A stretch of DNA of 64,000 nt from Lachnospiraceae bacterium (lineage in GTDB: Bacteria; Bacillota; Clostridia; Lachnospirales; Lachnospiraceae). Below are positions 1 to 8,366 of the stretch, piece after piece. The position numbers and the translations under genes are program-made. Each line of letters begins with the position of its first letter. Position 1 is the first letter of the stretch. The stretch covers positions 1 to 64,000 of the forward strand of contig JAAWEL010000036.1 of the NCBI GenBank assembly GCA_022794255.1. The letters run 5' to 3'. The notes beneath the pieces are model-generated. The model saw only the letters and a program-made list of their open reading frames with translations. It was not told the DNA's origin and did not search any database.

Positions 1-1
1 C

Positions 2-138
2 CATTTACTTTCAGCCAAATGACGCAGAATGAATTTTCAGTCTGCAAAGCGGCGGAGGGAGGCGATGCGGTGGCATCGTTGACCGACAACAACGCAGCAG
101 ATGGAAATTCAGGCAAGTCATTTGGCGAAATGTAAATG
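2..138. repeat. MITE-like element with 22-bp imperfect terminal inverted repeats
   Basis: Bases 2-23 read CATTTACTTTCAGCCAAATGAC. The reverse complement of bases 117-138 reads CATTTACATTTCGCCAAATGAC, so 19 of 22 positions match. The 137-bp unit between them is GC-richer than its surroundings and shows no convincing ORF. This is the architecture of a small non-autonomous transposable element or a structured intergenic repeat. It lies just downstream of glmM. The target-site duplication cannot be judged because the left flank is cut by the window edge. Confidence 0.45.
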
Positions 139-184
139 AGTCAGCACACTAGTTACAAACACGTTCCAGGGTGGAGCGATTTAC

Positions 185-1555
185 CTACAGCACATGCCCC
201 TGACTCTTCATCACCTGGATCACCTGATCCACGTATTTTTCGCACTGTTCCTCACTGGCAGCCTCCACCATCACCCGTACTAATGGCTCCGTGCCAGACT
301 GACGCAGCAAAATGCGCCCACTGTCTCCTAATTCTTCTGTAACCTTCTTTACCATTTCCTGAACCTTAGAATCATCCTGTGCCAACTGTTTGTCATGAAC
401 CCGGACATTTTTCAGTACCTGAGGGAATATCTCCACCTCTGATGCCAGCTTCCCCAAAGTCTCCTTCTTCTCAAGCATAACCTCCATCACCTTTAAGGAG
501 GTCAAAATTCCGTCACCAGTAGTGGCATGTTTGCTGAAAATAATATGTCCCGACTGCTCACCGCCCAGACAGTTTCCGTATTTTGCCATATTCTCATACA
601 CATACTTATCTCCCACTGCCGTCTTTTCGTAGGAAATCCCTTCCCGATCAAATGCCTTATAAAGGCCGAAATTGGACATGATTGTAGTCACAACCGTATT
701 GTTGACAAGAGCACCATTCTCCCGCATATACTTACCACAGATATACAAAATCTTATCACCGTCAACCACTTCTCCCTTTTCATTGACAGCAATACAGCGG
801 TCCGCATCTCCGTCATAAGCAAAACCAACATCACATCCGTGATCCTTCACAAACTGCTGCAAAACCTCGATATGAGTTGAACCACAATTGGTATTAATAT
901 TTAATCCATTCGGAGTATTATTAATCACATATGTCTCTGCCCCCAAAGCATCAAACACATTTTTTGCAATGGAGGATGCACTGCCATTAGCACAGTCCAG
1001 GGCCACCTTTTTGTTCTTAAAGGAGCGGGTGGCAATGGATATCAAATATCCAATATAGCGGTTTCTTCCTGCCGCATAGTCTACGGTCCGCCCTACTTTA
1101 TCCCGAAGCGCAAAGGGAATCTCCCCGGTCTCACCATCCAGATATTTCTCAATCTCCAGGATCACATCCTCTTCCAGCTTTTCCCCTTTTCCATTAATGA
1201 TTTTGATTCCATTATCATAGTAAGGGTTATGGCTGGCAGAAATCATGATTCCGCAGTCAAATTCTTCTGTGCGCACTACATACGACACACTGGGCGTGGT
1301 GGTCACATGGAGAAGATAGGCATCCGAACCGGAAGCAGTAAGTCCTGCCACCAGCGAATACTCAAACATATAGCTGCTTCTCCTGGTGTCCTTCCCAATA
1401 ACTATGCGGCACCGTCCCTCAGGATTCTGCGGTGTGATCTGACATCTTTTGCCATAATACCAGCCAAGAAACCGACCTACCTGGTAAGCATGCTCAACCG
1501 TCAGATTTACATTGGCTTCCCCGCGGAAACCATCTGTACCAAAATATTTTCCCAT
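185..1555 (-). CDS. glmM: Phosphoglucosamine mutase GlmM
   Basis: Cytoplasmic enzyme converting glucosamine-6-phosphate to glucosamine-1-phosphate, the step feeding UDP-GlcNAc and peptidoglycan synthesis. The alpha-D-phosphohexomutase family is recognised from the phosphoserine loop ISASHNP (active serine near residue 108), the metal loop YDGDADR and the phosphate-binding loop RQSGTEP near the C-terminus. The ORF track starts nine codons earlier, but a GGGAGA ribosome-binding site lies just upstream of the ATG at 1555, giving MGKYFGTDGFRGEAN, the standard GlmM N-terminus. Length is 456 aa, normal for the family. It follows rfbD on the same strand after about 100 bp. A specificity for a related hexose phosphate is possible but less likely. 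Confidence 0.93.
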   Translation of the reverse strand: MGKYFGTDGFRGEANVNLTVEHAYQVGRFLGWYYGKRCQITPQNPEGRCRIVIGKDTRRSSYMFEYSLVAGLTASGSDAYLLHVTTTPSVSYVVRTEEFDCGIMISASHNPYYDNGIKIINGKGEKLEEDVILEIEKYLDGETGEIPFALRDKVGRTVDYAAGRNRYIGYLISIATRSFKNKKVALDCANGSASSIAKNVFDALGAETYVINNTPNGLNINTNCGSTHIEVLQQFVKDHGCDVGFAYDGDADRCIAVNEKGEVVDGDKILYICGKYMRENGALVNNTVVTTIMSNFGLYKAFDREGISYEKTAVGDKYVYENMAKYGNCLGGEQSGHIIFSKHATTGDGILTSLKVMEVMLEKKETLGKLASEVEIFPQVLKNVRVHDKQLAQDDSKVQEMVKKVTEELGDSGRILLRQSGTEPLVRVMVEAASEEQCEKYVDQVIQVMKSQGHVL

Positions 1556-1654
1556 AATTGCTGTCTCCCTTTTATTAATCATGTAGCATCTACTATTTAA
1601 AATATTCTTCTGTTTTCATATCTGCAACTGATAACAGGAATATCTGCTCCCTGG

Positions 1655-2503
1655 TCATACATCAATGGCCTTCAAAAACCGCCCCAGGGCATCTTTCCAA
1701 TCAGGCAGCCGCTCAAATCCTTTCTCCGTCAACTTATCCCGGTTCATCCGACTGTTGGATGGGCGTGTTGCTTTCGCGGCAAACATTTCACTTGTAACCG
1801 GAGTCACCTTCACATTGTCCATGCCTGCCTGGCGGAATATCTCGCAGGCAAACTCATACCAGCTGCACTCCCCTTCATTGGTCGCATGATAACGGCCATA
1901 ATGCTCTGTCTGAATCATGTCAGTCAGGAGGCGCGCCAAATCATAGGTATAGGTAGGGGAACCAACCTGATCATCCACCACACTGACCGCCCCTCTCTCT
2001 TTTCCCAGCCGCAGCATTGTCTTGATAAAATTCTTCCCTGCCACGCCAAACACCCAGGCAATCCGAACGATAAAATACCTATCTAACAGCTCCTCAATCG
2101 CCAGTTCTCCCTCATATTTTGTCTGTCCATACACATTTAATGGAGCCCGCGCATCATCCGGCTCCCAGGGGCGAGTTCCCTTGCCGTCAAAAACATAATC
2201 CGTGCTGATATACATCAGCTTCACCCCTGCCTCCCGACATGCCTCCGCCACATTGCGTGTTCCCTCACCATTGATCCTCCGGCAAAGCTCTACCTGATCT
2301 TCCGCAGCATCTACTGCTGTGTATGCTGCACAGTGGATCACTGCATCTACATTAGCCTTAAAAATCACACGGCGGCATGTCTCAGCATCCGTGACATCCA
2401 TCTCCTCAACATCCACACCAAGACCCTCAAGACCCTGCCGCTTCAGTTCATTCATCAAATCTATGCCAAGTTGTCCTTTCGCCCCGGTCACTAAAACTCT
2501 CAT
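1655..2503 (-). CDS. rfbD: dTDP-4-dehydrorhamnose reductase RfbD
   Basis: Catalyses the last step of dTDP-L-rhamnose synthesis, NAD(P)H-dependent reduction of dTDP-4-keto-L-rhamnose. The 282-aa protein is a short-chain dehydrogenase-like Rossmann enzyme. It has the nucleotide-binding GAKGQLG motif at residues 7-13, the STDYVFDG signature and the catalytic YGQTK (YxxxK) motif. The ATG at 2503 is preceded by AGGAGC at good spacing. It lies 30 bp downstream of rfbB in a minus-strand run rfbA-rfbB-rfbD, so the products probably supply rhamnose to cell-wall polysaccharide. The 3,5-epimerase gene rfbC is not in this window. Confidence 0.93.
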   Translation of the reverse strand: MRVLVTGAKGQLGIDLMNELKRQGLEGLGVDVEEMDVTDAETCRRVIFKANVDAVIHCAAYTAVDAAEDQVELCRRINGEGTRNVAEACREAGVKLMYISTDYVFDGKGTRPWEPDDARAPLNVYGQTKYEGELAIEELLDRYFIVRIAWVFGVAGKNFIKTMLRLGKERGAVSVVDDQVGSPTYTYDLARLLTDMIQTEHYGRYHATNEGECSWYEFACEIFRQAGMDNVKVTPVTSEMFAAKATRPSNSRMNRDKLTEKGFERLPDWKDALGRFLKAIDV

Positions 2504-2533
2504 AACTGCTGCTCCTGTTCTTCCATCAATATC

Positions 2534-3556
2534 CTACAGCCGGTTTCCGTACATCTTCTCAAAATAATTGCTATATTCGCCGCTGATAATATGCTCCCAC
2601 CACTCCCGGTTATCCAGATACCATTGAATAGTCTGTTCGATTCCTGTATCAAAATTATACACCGGCTTCCATCCCAGCTCCTTCTCAAGCTTTGCCGGGT
2701 CAATCGCATAGCGCATGTCATGTCCCGGACGGTCTGTCACATATTTGATGAGACTTTCCGGCTTTTTGAGAGCTCTTAAAATGGTTTTAACCACCTGAAG
2801 ATTCGTGCGCTCATTATGTCCCCCAATATTATATACACATCCATCTGCACCCTTTTGGATAATCAGGTCAATGGCTTGGCAGTGATCCTGCACATGGAGC
2901 CAATCCCTGACATTGGCTCCATTGCCATATACTGGTAATTCCCCGTCAGCAAGCGCCCGGCTGATCATCAGGGGAATCAATTTCTCCGGAAACTGATAAG
3001 GTCCATAATTGTTAGAGCATCGGGATACTGACACCGGGATCCCAAAGGTCCTGTGATATGCCATTACAAACAAATCCGCACTGGCCTTCGAGGAAGAATA
3101 CGGGCTGGAAGTATGCAGCGGCGTCTCTTCTGTAAAAAACAGATCCGGCCGGTCCAGAGGCAAATCCCCATAAACCTCATCTGTAGAAACCTGGTGAAAC
3201 CGTTTAATTCCAAATTCCTTACAGGCATCTAACAGAGTCGTAGTCCCCATCACATTCGTTCGCACAAAAATACCTGGATCCGTAATAGACCGGTCCACAT
3301 GACTTTCCGCCGCAAAATTTACAATTACATCTGGCTTCTCCTTCTCAAACAGTCCAAAAACAAATTCCCGGTCTGCAATGTCCCCTTTCACAAACTTGTA
3401 GTTGGGCCTGTCCTCCACTGGCTTTAAGGTCTCCAGATTCCCTGCATAGGTAAGAACATCCAGATTGATAATCATATCCTCCGGATATTTTTCCACCATA
3501 TAATGTACAAAATTCCCACCGATAAAACCAGCTCCGCCTGTCACAACATACTTCAT
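2534..3556 (-). CDS. rfbB: dTDP-glucose 4,6-dehydratase RfbB
   Basis: Converts dTDP-glucose to dTDP-4-keto-6-deoxyglucose, the second step of dTDP-rhamnose synthesis. It is an extended SDR enzyme with the NAD-binding motif GGAGFIGGNF at the N-terminus and the catalytic YSSSK tyrosine/lysine pair. The ORF track begins 12 codons upstream, but a GAAAGGA ribosome-binding site about ten bases before the ATG at 3556 favours MKYVVTGGAGF as the N-terminus, which agrees with the family. Length is then 340 aa, as expected. The gene sits between rfbA and rfbD with short gaps, so co-transcription is likely. Confidence 0.93.
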   Translation of the reverse strand: MKYVVTGGAGFIGGNFVHYMVEKYPEDMIINLDVLTYAGNLETLKPVEDRPNYKFVKGDIADREFVFGLFEKEKPDVIVNFAAESHVDRSITDPGIFVRTNVMGTTTLLDACKEFGIKRFHQVSTDEVYGDLPLDRPDLFFTEETPLHTSSPYSSSKASADLFVMAYHRTFGIPVSVSRCSNNYGPYQFPEKLIPLMISRALADGELPVYGNGANVRDWLHVQDHCQAIDLIIQKGADGCVYNIGGHNERTNLQVVKTILRALKKPESLIKYVTDRPGHDMRYAIDPAKLEKELGWKPVYNFDTGIEQTIQWYLDNREWWEHIISGEYSNYFEKMYGNRL

Positions 3557-3601
3557 AAATTTCATTTCCTTTCTTCCCAATAGTAGTGGCATAATTCAAA
3601 A

Positions 3602-4495
3602 TTAAAGATTATGAATCCGGTCAATATATTTTCCATCCAGCACGTCCTTTAAGTATTGACCATATTGATTCTTTTTTAAAACTTCATAGGTCTCCAATAC
3701 CTGTTCTGTGCTAATCCACCCGTTCAGCCAGGCAATCTCCTCCAGACATGCAATCTTACGATGTTGATGGGACTCAATCGTTTTAACAAAATTTGTCGCC
3801 TCCACAAGGGATTCATGAGTCCCTGTATCCAGCCAGGTAAAGCCCTGCCCTAACAATGTGACATCCAATTCGCCATTTTCCAAATAAATTCTGTTTAGAT
3901 CTGTGATCTCTAACTCTCCCCTGGCAGAAGGACGAAGATTTTTTGCATATTCCACCACCCGGTTATCGTAAAAATACAAGCCGGTCACACAGTAATTGGA
4001 TTTCGGTTTTTGAGGCTTCTCCTCAATAGAAACTGCTTTTCCATTTTTATCAAACTCCACAATGCCAAAACGCTCCGGATCATCCACATAATATCCGAAT
4101 ATCGTTGCTCCCTTATCTCTGGAAGCCGCCGTGCGGAGACGCTTTTTCAGACCTTGACCGTGAAAAATGTTATCCCCCAAAACCATAGCCACTGGCTCTG
4201 TACCAATAAAATCCGCACCAATAATAAACGCCTGGGCTAAACCGTCCGGACTTGGCTGTATAGCATACTGCAGATTCACGCCAAATTGATGCCCGTCATT
4301 TAAAAGCGCCTCAAACCGAGGCGTATCCTCCGGTGTGGAGATAATCAGAATATCCCGAATACCGGCATTCATCAGTACAGACAATGGGTAATAAATCATT
4401 GGCTTGTCATAAATGGGCAACAATTGTTTTGAAGTAACCTTCGTCAAAGGATAAAGACGCGTGCCGGAACCACCGGCAAGAATAATTCCTTTCAT
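3602..4495 (-). CDS. rfbA: Glucose-1-phosphate thymidylyltransferase RfbA
   Basis: Makes dTDP-glucose from glucose-1-phosphate and dTTP, the committed step to dTDP-rhamnose. The 297-aa protein has the nucleotidyltransferase signature [11 protein letters not shown] at residues 8-18, followed by [17 protein letters not shown]. The family's later metal-binding region VLGDNIFHG and a [10 protein letters not shown] segment are also visible. The ATG at 4495 follows an AGGAGA site. It is the first gene of the minus-strand rfb run and has a recognisable promoter about 100 bp upstream. Length is usual for RmlA/RfbA. Confidence 0.95.
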   Translation of the reverse strand: MKGIILAGGSGTRLYPLTKVTSKQLLPIYDKPMIYYPLSVLMNAGIRDILIISTPEDTPRFEALLNDGHQFGVNLQYAIQPSPDGLAQAFIIGADFIGTEPVAMVLGDNIFHGQGLKKRLRTAASRDKGATIFGYYVDDPERFGIVEFDKNGKAVSIEEKPQKPKSNYCVTGLYFYDNRVVEYAKNLRPSARGELEITDLNRIYLENGELDVTLLGQGFTWLDTGTHESLVEATNFVKTIESHQHRKIACLEEIAWLNGWISTEQVLETYEVLKKNQYGQYLKDVLDGKYIDRIHNL

Positions 4496-4598
4496 TTGTT
4501 TTCTCCTGTTTTTTGGTCAGTTTTGTCCTGACATCCTTTTTTCTTACGGGCAACAAGCCAAATACCTGCTTTTTTTGCATCTGGCTGTACTTGTCTGT

Positions 4599-4627
4599 AC
4601 TATAACATACTACAAGCCATAATTCAA
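4599..4627 (-). promoter_or_regulatory. Probable sigma-70 promoter for the rfbABD run
   Basis: On the minus strand TTGAAT is followed after exactly 17 bases by TATAGT. It lies about 100 bp upstream of the rfbA start codon. Both boxes are close to consensus. Confidence 0.55.
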
Positions 4628-4651
4628 TTAAGGTTTCTTAAAGTTATTATA

Positions 4652-4675
4652 GGATTTCCCTTTAAAGGAAAATCC
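4652..4675. repeat. 24-bp near-perfect palindrome
   Basis: GGATTTCCCTTTAAAGGAAAATCC differs from its own reverse complement by one mirrored base pair. It lies downstream of the tRNA-Phe gene and upstream of the rfb promoter. It could fold as a hairpin ending the tRNA transcript, although it lacks a strong T-tract, or it could be an operator. Confidence 0.45.
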
Positions 4676-4701
4676 ATACAAAAATTACGACACAAAAAGA
4701 A

Positions 4702-4774
<73 letters not shown>

Positions 4775-4792
4775 ATTTCTGCTACTTTCCAC

Positions 4793-4821
4793 ATCTTACT
4801 CTATAACCCGGAATTTGTCAA
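4793..4821 (-). promoter_or_regulatory. Promoter of tRNA-Phe
   Basis: On the minus strand TTGACA and TAAGAT are separated by 17 bases. The -10 box ends about 18 bases before the mature tRNA 5' end. Confidence 0.7.
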
Positions 4822-4870
4822 TACTGAATCCTTTTCTTTCGCTACTTTTGTAATAATTCTGCCATATGTT

Positions 4871-4929
4871 AATTTGTACGAAAATGTGCTTATACAAACC
4901 AGCTTGCAGTACACATTTTCGTACAAATT
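4871..4929. repeat. Perfect 18-bp inverted repeat with 23-nt spacer
   Basis: AATTTGTACGAAAATGTG at 4871-4888 is the exact reverse complement of 4912-4929. The spacer contains TACAAA, which can also pair with TTTGTA in the left arm, so alternative folds exist. It occupies most of the gene-free stretch between the tRNA-Phe promoter and the zinc-ribbon gene at 5098. No poly-T follows either arm, so it is not a typical terminator. A regulator binding site or a remnant of a mobile repeat are the main alternatives. Confidence 0.7.
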
Positions 4930-5097
4930 GCCGCATTGCTGAATCGTTACCTATCTTGCCGGCTTCTGCCGTTTTTCTTCTCTTCCTTCATTAGTTATTA
5001 AAATTTTATATTAAAGGTGTCATATTTTCCCTTGTTTCCCGTTATATATATGTAAGGGGAAACAGCTGGCAAAGCTGTTACTTTGGAGGTATTTTAA

Positions 5098-5532
5098 ATG
5101 AAAAATCTTTCTGTCTATTATTGTCCGGTTTGCGGAAGATATAGCTATTGCCTTCCTGCAGAAGTTCCCGTCTGTCCTGTATGCAATAAGCCCATGGCTT
5201 TCCTTATTAAGTATACTTCTTTTTGCCGTATGAACAGGGAAGAGCGGGACAAGCTTTTGATCCGCAAGATAATCGCCAATAATCCTTCCGTCACTGAACA
5301 TTTCCTGGCTTTTATGCGTTCTTCTGCCAATGGGGAAGCCGCTACTTTGATAGATTCTCATATACAGCAATTAAAATCTGAAAATAAAAAGTTAAATGAA
5401 ACAATCCAGTGGATGCACCAGACCATATGGGACCTTCTTGCCAAAAATAAAGAGCTGGAATCTCGTCTCAATAACTCCTTACAGAACTCTGTGCAGCCTT
5501 CAAACAATGATACCTCTGCCAAAATCAATTAA
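5098..5532 (+). CDS. Small zinc-ribbon and coiled-coil protein
   Basis: I do not recognise a named family. The 144-aa product begins with two CPVC motifs (residues 9-12 and 26-29, CPVCG and CPVCN) spaced like a rubredoxin-type zinc ribbon. Residues 85-125 are rich in K, E, N, Q and L and read as a coiled coil (LKSENKKLNETI, LAKNKELESRL). There is no signal peptide or membrane segment. The ATG is preceded by GGAGG eleven bases upstream, with a small hairpin (AACAGC-GCTGTT) immediately before it. It is monocistronic and its stop overlaps by four bases the end of the opposing small gene. Function unknown. Confidence 0.7.
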   Translation: MKNLSVYYCPVCGRYSYCLPAEVPVCPVCNKPMAFLIKYTSFCRMNREERDKLLIRKIIANNPSVTEHFLAFMRSSANGEAATLIDSHIQQLKSENKKLNETIQWMHQTIWDLLAKNKELESRLNNSLQNSVQPSNNDTSAKIN

Positions 5533-5720
5533 TTTTGGGAATTTTCTAATACGTACCGGCTGATTAACCGATTCAGGGTTACCTTCATTTGATTTACTGT
5601 GCTCAAAAGGACTTCCTTTTCCTTCTTCAATTCCTTGTTCTCTTCTTCTAATTGCTTTACCATTCTCAAACATCCTTCCCTTTCTTTCCCTGTTTCATTC
5701 CCTATCCTTGCTTCCATCAT
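5529..5720 (-). CDS. Small coiled-coil protein (63 aa)
   Basis: Most of the sequence is charged heptad-like helix (KQLEEENKELKKEKEVL), so a short coiled coil is expected. A good ribosome-binding site (AGGAGATGAGGA) lies directly before the ATG at 5720, which supports it being translated. No conserved domain is recognised and the sequence is too short for a functional call. It converges with the zinc-ribbon gene, which also ends in a coiled coil, and the two stop codons overlap; whether the proteins interact is unknown. Confidence 0.5.
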   Translation of the reverse strand: MMEARIGNETGKEREGCLRMVKQLEEENKELKKEKEVLLSTVNQMKVTLNRLISRYVLENSQN

Positions 5721-6017
5721 TCCTCATCTCCTTTTCATTAATTTCTATGCTTCTGTATTCACTATAAAGCCTTTTTACCCTTTTGAAAAGCGAAATAAAT
5801 CGCATGATTCGACAATATTATTCCTTTTTCTCAAGCGACAAATCACCCTACAACATCTGTCGCCCCTGCTTTACCAGCCTTACTACCACTTGTAATCCGT
5901 CATATCAATTCCATTCGACAAAATCTGCATTTTTTTATGTTTTTTCTTTTGCCCGCAAAATGTTAATAACGTTTTTCTTACAATTCATATAAAATCCTTA
6001 CGATACCTCCAAACCTA
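5721..6017. other. Gene-free AT-rich interval
   Basis: The stretch is T-rich and lies between divergent small genes. The listed ORFs at 5599-5895 and 5783-5992 have no ribosome-binding site and no domain-like composition. I see no RNA gene or repeat here. Confidence 0.5.
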
Positions 6018-6046
6018 TTGCCATCCATATCCACCCTTGTTATAAT
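6018..6046 (+). promoter_or_regulatory. Promoter for the cell-wall-binding-repeat gene
   Basis: TTGCCA is followed after 17 bases by a perfect TATAAT, 30 bp before the start codon of the next gene. Confidence 0.65.
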
Positions 6047-6075
6047 AAAGCCAACAAAGAAAGCAGAGGTGAGCT

Positions 6076-6402
6076 ATGATGAAGCACAAGATAATTCTGG
6101 CCTTGGTTTCAAGCATTACCTGCCTTCTTCTTGGCATATTCCCGTCTTTTGCCGGCGAATGGAAAAAGTCCGAAGAAGATCAGTGGCAATACATTCAGGA
6201 CAACGGGATGCCTGCTGTTGGTTGGCTGGAGTTAGATGGCAAGCGCTACTATATGGATGAGAATGGCAACCGCAAATCAGAGTATTGGCAAAAGGACAGT
6301 GGTGCTTGGTATTATCTCGGTGAAGATGGCGTTTTAGTCACAGATCAATGGGTCGATAACTATTATGTCGGTGAGGATGGAAAGCTTGAAAAGAAGCGGT
6401 AA
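6076..6402 (+). CDS. Secreted protein with choline-binding-type cell-wall repeats
   Basis: The 108-aa product starts with a signal peptide (KHKIILALVSSITCLLLGIFPSFAG, cleavage near residue 27). It continues with tryptophan/tyrosine/glycine repeats of the CW_binding type, such as VGWLELDGKRYYMDENGNRKSEYW and GAWYYLGEDGVLVTDQW. These repeats bind wall polymers in larger surface enzymes. Here they stand alone, so this is either a small wall-associated protein or a minimal binding module without a catalytic domain. AGAGGTGAG precedes the ATG, a good promoter lies upstream and a terminator follows, so it is a single-gene unit. Confidence 0.8.
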   Translation: MMKHKIILALVSSITCLLLGIFPSFAGEWKKSEEDQWQYIQDNGMPAVGWLELDGKRYYMDENGNRKSEYWQKDSGAWYYLGEDGVLVTDQWVDNYYVGEDGKLEKKR

Positions 6403-6422
6403 GAAAAGTTCTGAATACAAAT

Positions 6423-6470
6423 AAAGACAGAGATAGCTTCCTTTATGGGTTTGCTGTCTCTGTCTTTTGT
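6423..6470 (+). terminator. Rho-independent terminator
   Basis: AAAGACAGAGATAGC pairs with GCTGTCTCTGTCTTT (one G-T pair) across a 15-nt loop and is followed by TTTGTT. It ends the transcript of the cell-wall-binding-repeat gene. Confidence 0.8.
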
Positions 6471-6697
6471 TCTATCTGCAAAAATCATACGACAATCGTC
6501 ACATTTTGAATTTCCTGACGTTATTATACATATCTGAGCTTTACAGGCATTTCTTTTTTATGATTCTTATGTTCCGGATTTTGCTTTTTACGCTTTACCC
6601 CTGTTTCAGAACCAAATTCAATGTTTTCATTCAATTACATAATTTTGTTTAGGTCAGCTCAAAACATACAGATTCCATTTAGACAGGAGGACGAATT

Positions 6698-7081
6698 ATG
6701 ATTACAAAAATGGAAGAGGCTATGTATTTCACTGATTGCCATAAGAATCAATATCAGCTTTTCCCTGAAGATATCTTTTATGTGGAAGCCGATAATATTT
6801 ATTCGTGGATCATATGCAAGGGACAAACGATCCGCGTTCCTCACCCCATCATATTGATGCAGGAGCTCCTGCCAGCATATTTTATAAGAATTCACCGCAG
6901 CTTTCTTATCAATCAGTATTTTATTACTGCCATATATAGCCATACGGTTATAATGAGTAATGGTTTCCGTCTCCCCATTCCTAAGAAAAAGTACCAATGG
7001 CTCAAAAAACATCTGGAGACATTTGATTTGAACCACCCAACGGTTGCCTGTGAAGGTACCTCCACCAAACATCCTCTTTGA
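6698..7081 (+). CDS. Stand-alone LytTR DNA-binding regulator
   Basis: The 127-aa protein is essentially one LytTR domain: FPEDIFYVEADNIYSWIIC, a segment leading to FIRIHRSFLINQYFI, and the C-terminal LPIPKKKYQWLKKHL all match its layout. There is no receiver or membrane domain, and no histidine kinase is adjacent. It may sense nothing directly or be controlled by a partner elsewhere. LytTR proteins often control secreted factors or bacteriocins, but the target here is unknown. GGAGG precedes the ATG. The last 80 bp overlap tail-to-tail with the gene on the opposite strand. Confidence 0.8.
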   Translation: MITKMEEAMYFTDCHKNQYQLFPEDIFYVEADNIYSWIICKGQTIRVPHPIILMQELLPAYFIRIHRSFLINQYFITAIYSHTVIMSNGFRLPIPKKKYQWLKKHLETFDLNHPTVACEGTSTKHPL

Positions 7082-8366
7082 GGCAAAATAGTGCCGCCAG
7101 CTTATCTGCTGCTTTGTGGGCAAGCTCTGTTTCTGCCCATTCCTTTCCCATTGCACAATTCTTTTTATCCTTTGATATATTGAAACGATTTTTGTACTGG
7201 CATTGATAATATTCCAGCTTATCTTTCAATAGCTGTATTACATGTTCACACTCCATTTCCCCGGCACAAGCGACCGAGCCCAGTGCCTCTGTCAGGGCAA
7301 ACCGCAGGCCAATAGCAGCCCTGTCCCGAAAATTATCCCGCATCATCAGAATAATCAAACGCTCCAGTTCATCTAACAGATCTATACTTTTAATTTCGGC
7401 AATTACCAATACTGGGTCTGGCTTACCCACAGCCTTTGGCACATGGCTCATCCGTTCCAGATACCGGCAGATACGCTTTGTTCCATCTTTATCCTGCATT
7501 TTTACAAGGCAAATATCCCGAAGCATTTCCTGACCTGTATAATATTCCGCATGATTTCTTAATATCCTTTTCAGTCGTTCGTCCCTGGTATCGGCAAATT
7601 GTGCGATTGTCCAGTAAAACAGTTTTCCATGCAATCCGGGAATAAACTTTTCGCACACCTCTTCCACATCCATAAACCGGCAACAATACTCAGCTGCTGC
7701 CTGCCGCACCCAGGACTTCCATTGACCATTCCTAGCCATTCTGATCATGATATCTTTACATTCTTGGATATCGTGATCAATACAGTAGCGAATATACCGC
7801 CACATTGCACCATTGGTGAGCTTTTCGTTTTTCATATTGTGGCTTTCTCCATCTGCTTCCAAATCCTCTGCATATGGTGTAATTTCCTCTATTGTTGACC
7901 GGATTGCATTAAAAACCATTTGATAAAACCCTGTGAGCGTTTTCTTCTCTTCTTCTGTGATCGGTCTTTTCATAGGATATATCCATGTACCATCCCGAAC
8001 CGTAGCTCCCTCTCCACAATCAGCCGCATATTCTCCAGCCCGCTCTGCTGCCATCATCCATAATGCGTTTTCATCCTCTTTCTGGTTTTCATTCCTTATC
8101 ACCCAGTCATACATTTCCTGCACAGAGGTCTGATACAGTAAATATCTGTGAAACCAAGGAGAATCTAAAACGTTCAAGGCTTTTGTATCCAATGTCTGCC
8201 AAAGGGAGTCTCGTTCTGCTTCCACATATTTTTTCAGGACTCTCTCAAATTTGTCGAACATCCGTCCATCACCAGGAATAAATATCCGACACACCTTATC
8301 TCTTCTTGTATCCTGATATGCAAAATAAATGACAGAAAGCAATATTTTTATTACCACATTTTCCAT
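7002..8366 (-). CDS. Uncharacterised helical protein coupled to aat
   Basis: I do not recognise this 454-aa protein. The ORF track starts 31 codons upstream inside aat. The ATG at 8366 shares one base with the aat stop (TAATG) and has AAGGAGGG at correct distance, so this is the likely start and translation is coupled. The sequence is almost wholly alpha-helical and rich in R, E, L and W, with several helix pairs reminiscent of HEAT-like solenoids (for example DPVLVIAEIKSIDLLDELER). It has no signal peptide, clear catalytic motif or membrane span. The final 80 bp overlap the opposing LytTR gene. The coupling hints at a role alongside Aat, but this is inference only. Confidence 0.7.
   Translation of the reverse strand: MENVVIKILLSVIYFAYQDTRRDKVCRIFIPGDGRMFDKFERVLKKYVEAERDSLWQTLDTKALNVLDSPWFHRYLLYQTSVQEMYDWVIRNENQKEDENALWMMAAERAGEYAADCGEGATVRDGTWIYPMKRPITEEEKKTLTGFYQMVFNAIRSTIEEITPYAEDLEADGESHNMKNEKLTNGAMWRYIRYCIDHDIQECKDIMIRMARNGQWKSWVRQAAAEYCCRFMDVEEVCEKFIPGLHGKLFYWTIAQFADTRDERLKRILRNHAEYYTGQEMLRDICLVKMQDKDGTKRICRYLERMSHVPKAVGKPDPVLVIAEIKSIDLLDELERLIILMMRDNFRDRAAIGLRFALTEALGSVACAGEMECEHVIQLLKDKLEYYQCQYKNRFNISKDKKNCAMGKEWAETELAHKAADKLAALFCLKEDVWWRYLHRQPLGGSNQMSPDVF

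Noticed and set aside
6659-7156. 165-aa ORF on the minus strand
   Set aside because: It is the antisense shadow of the LytTR gene, without a ribosome-binding site or domain-like sequence.
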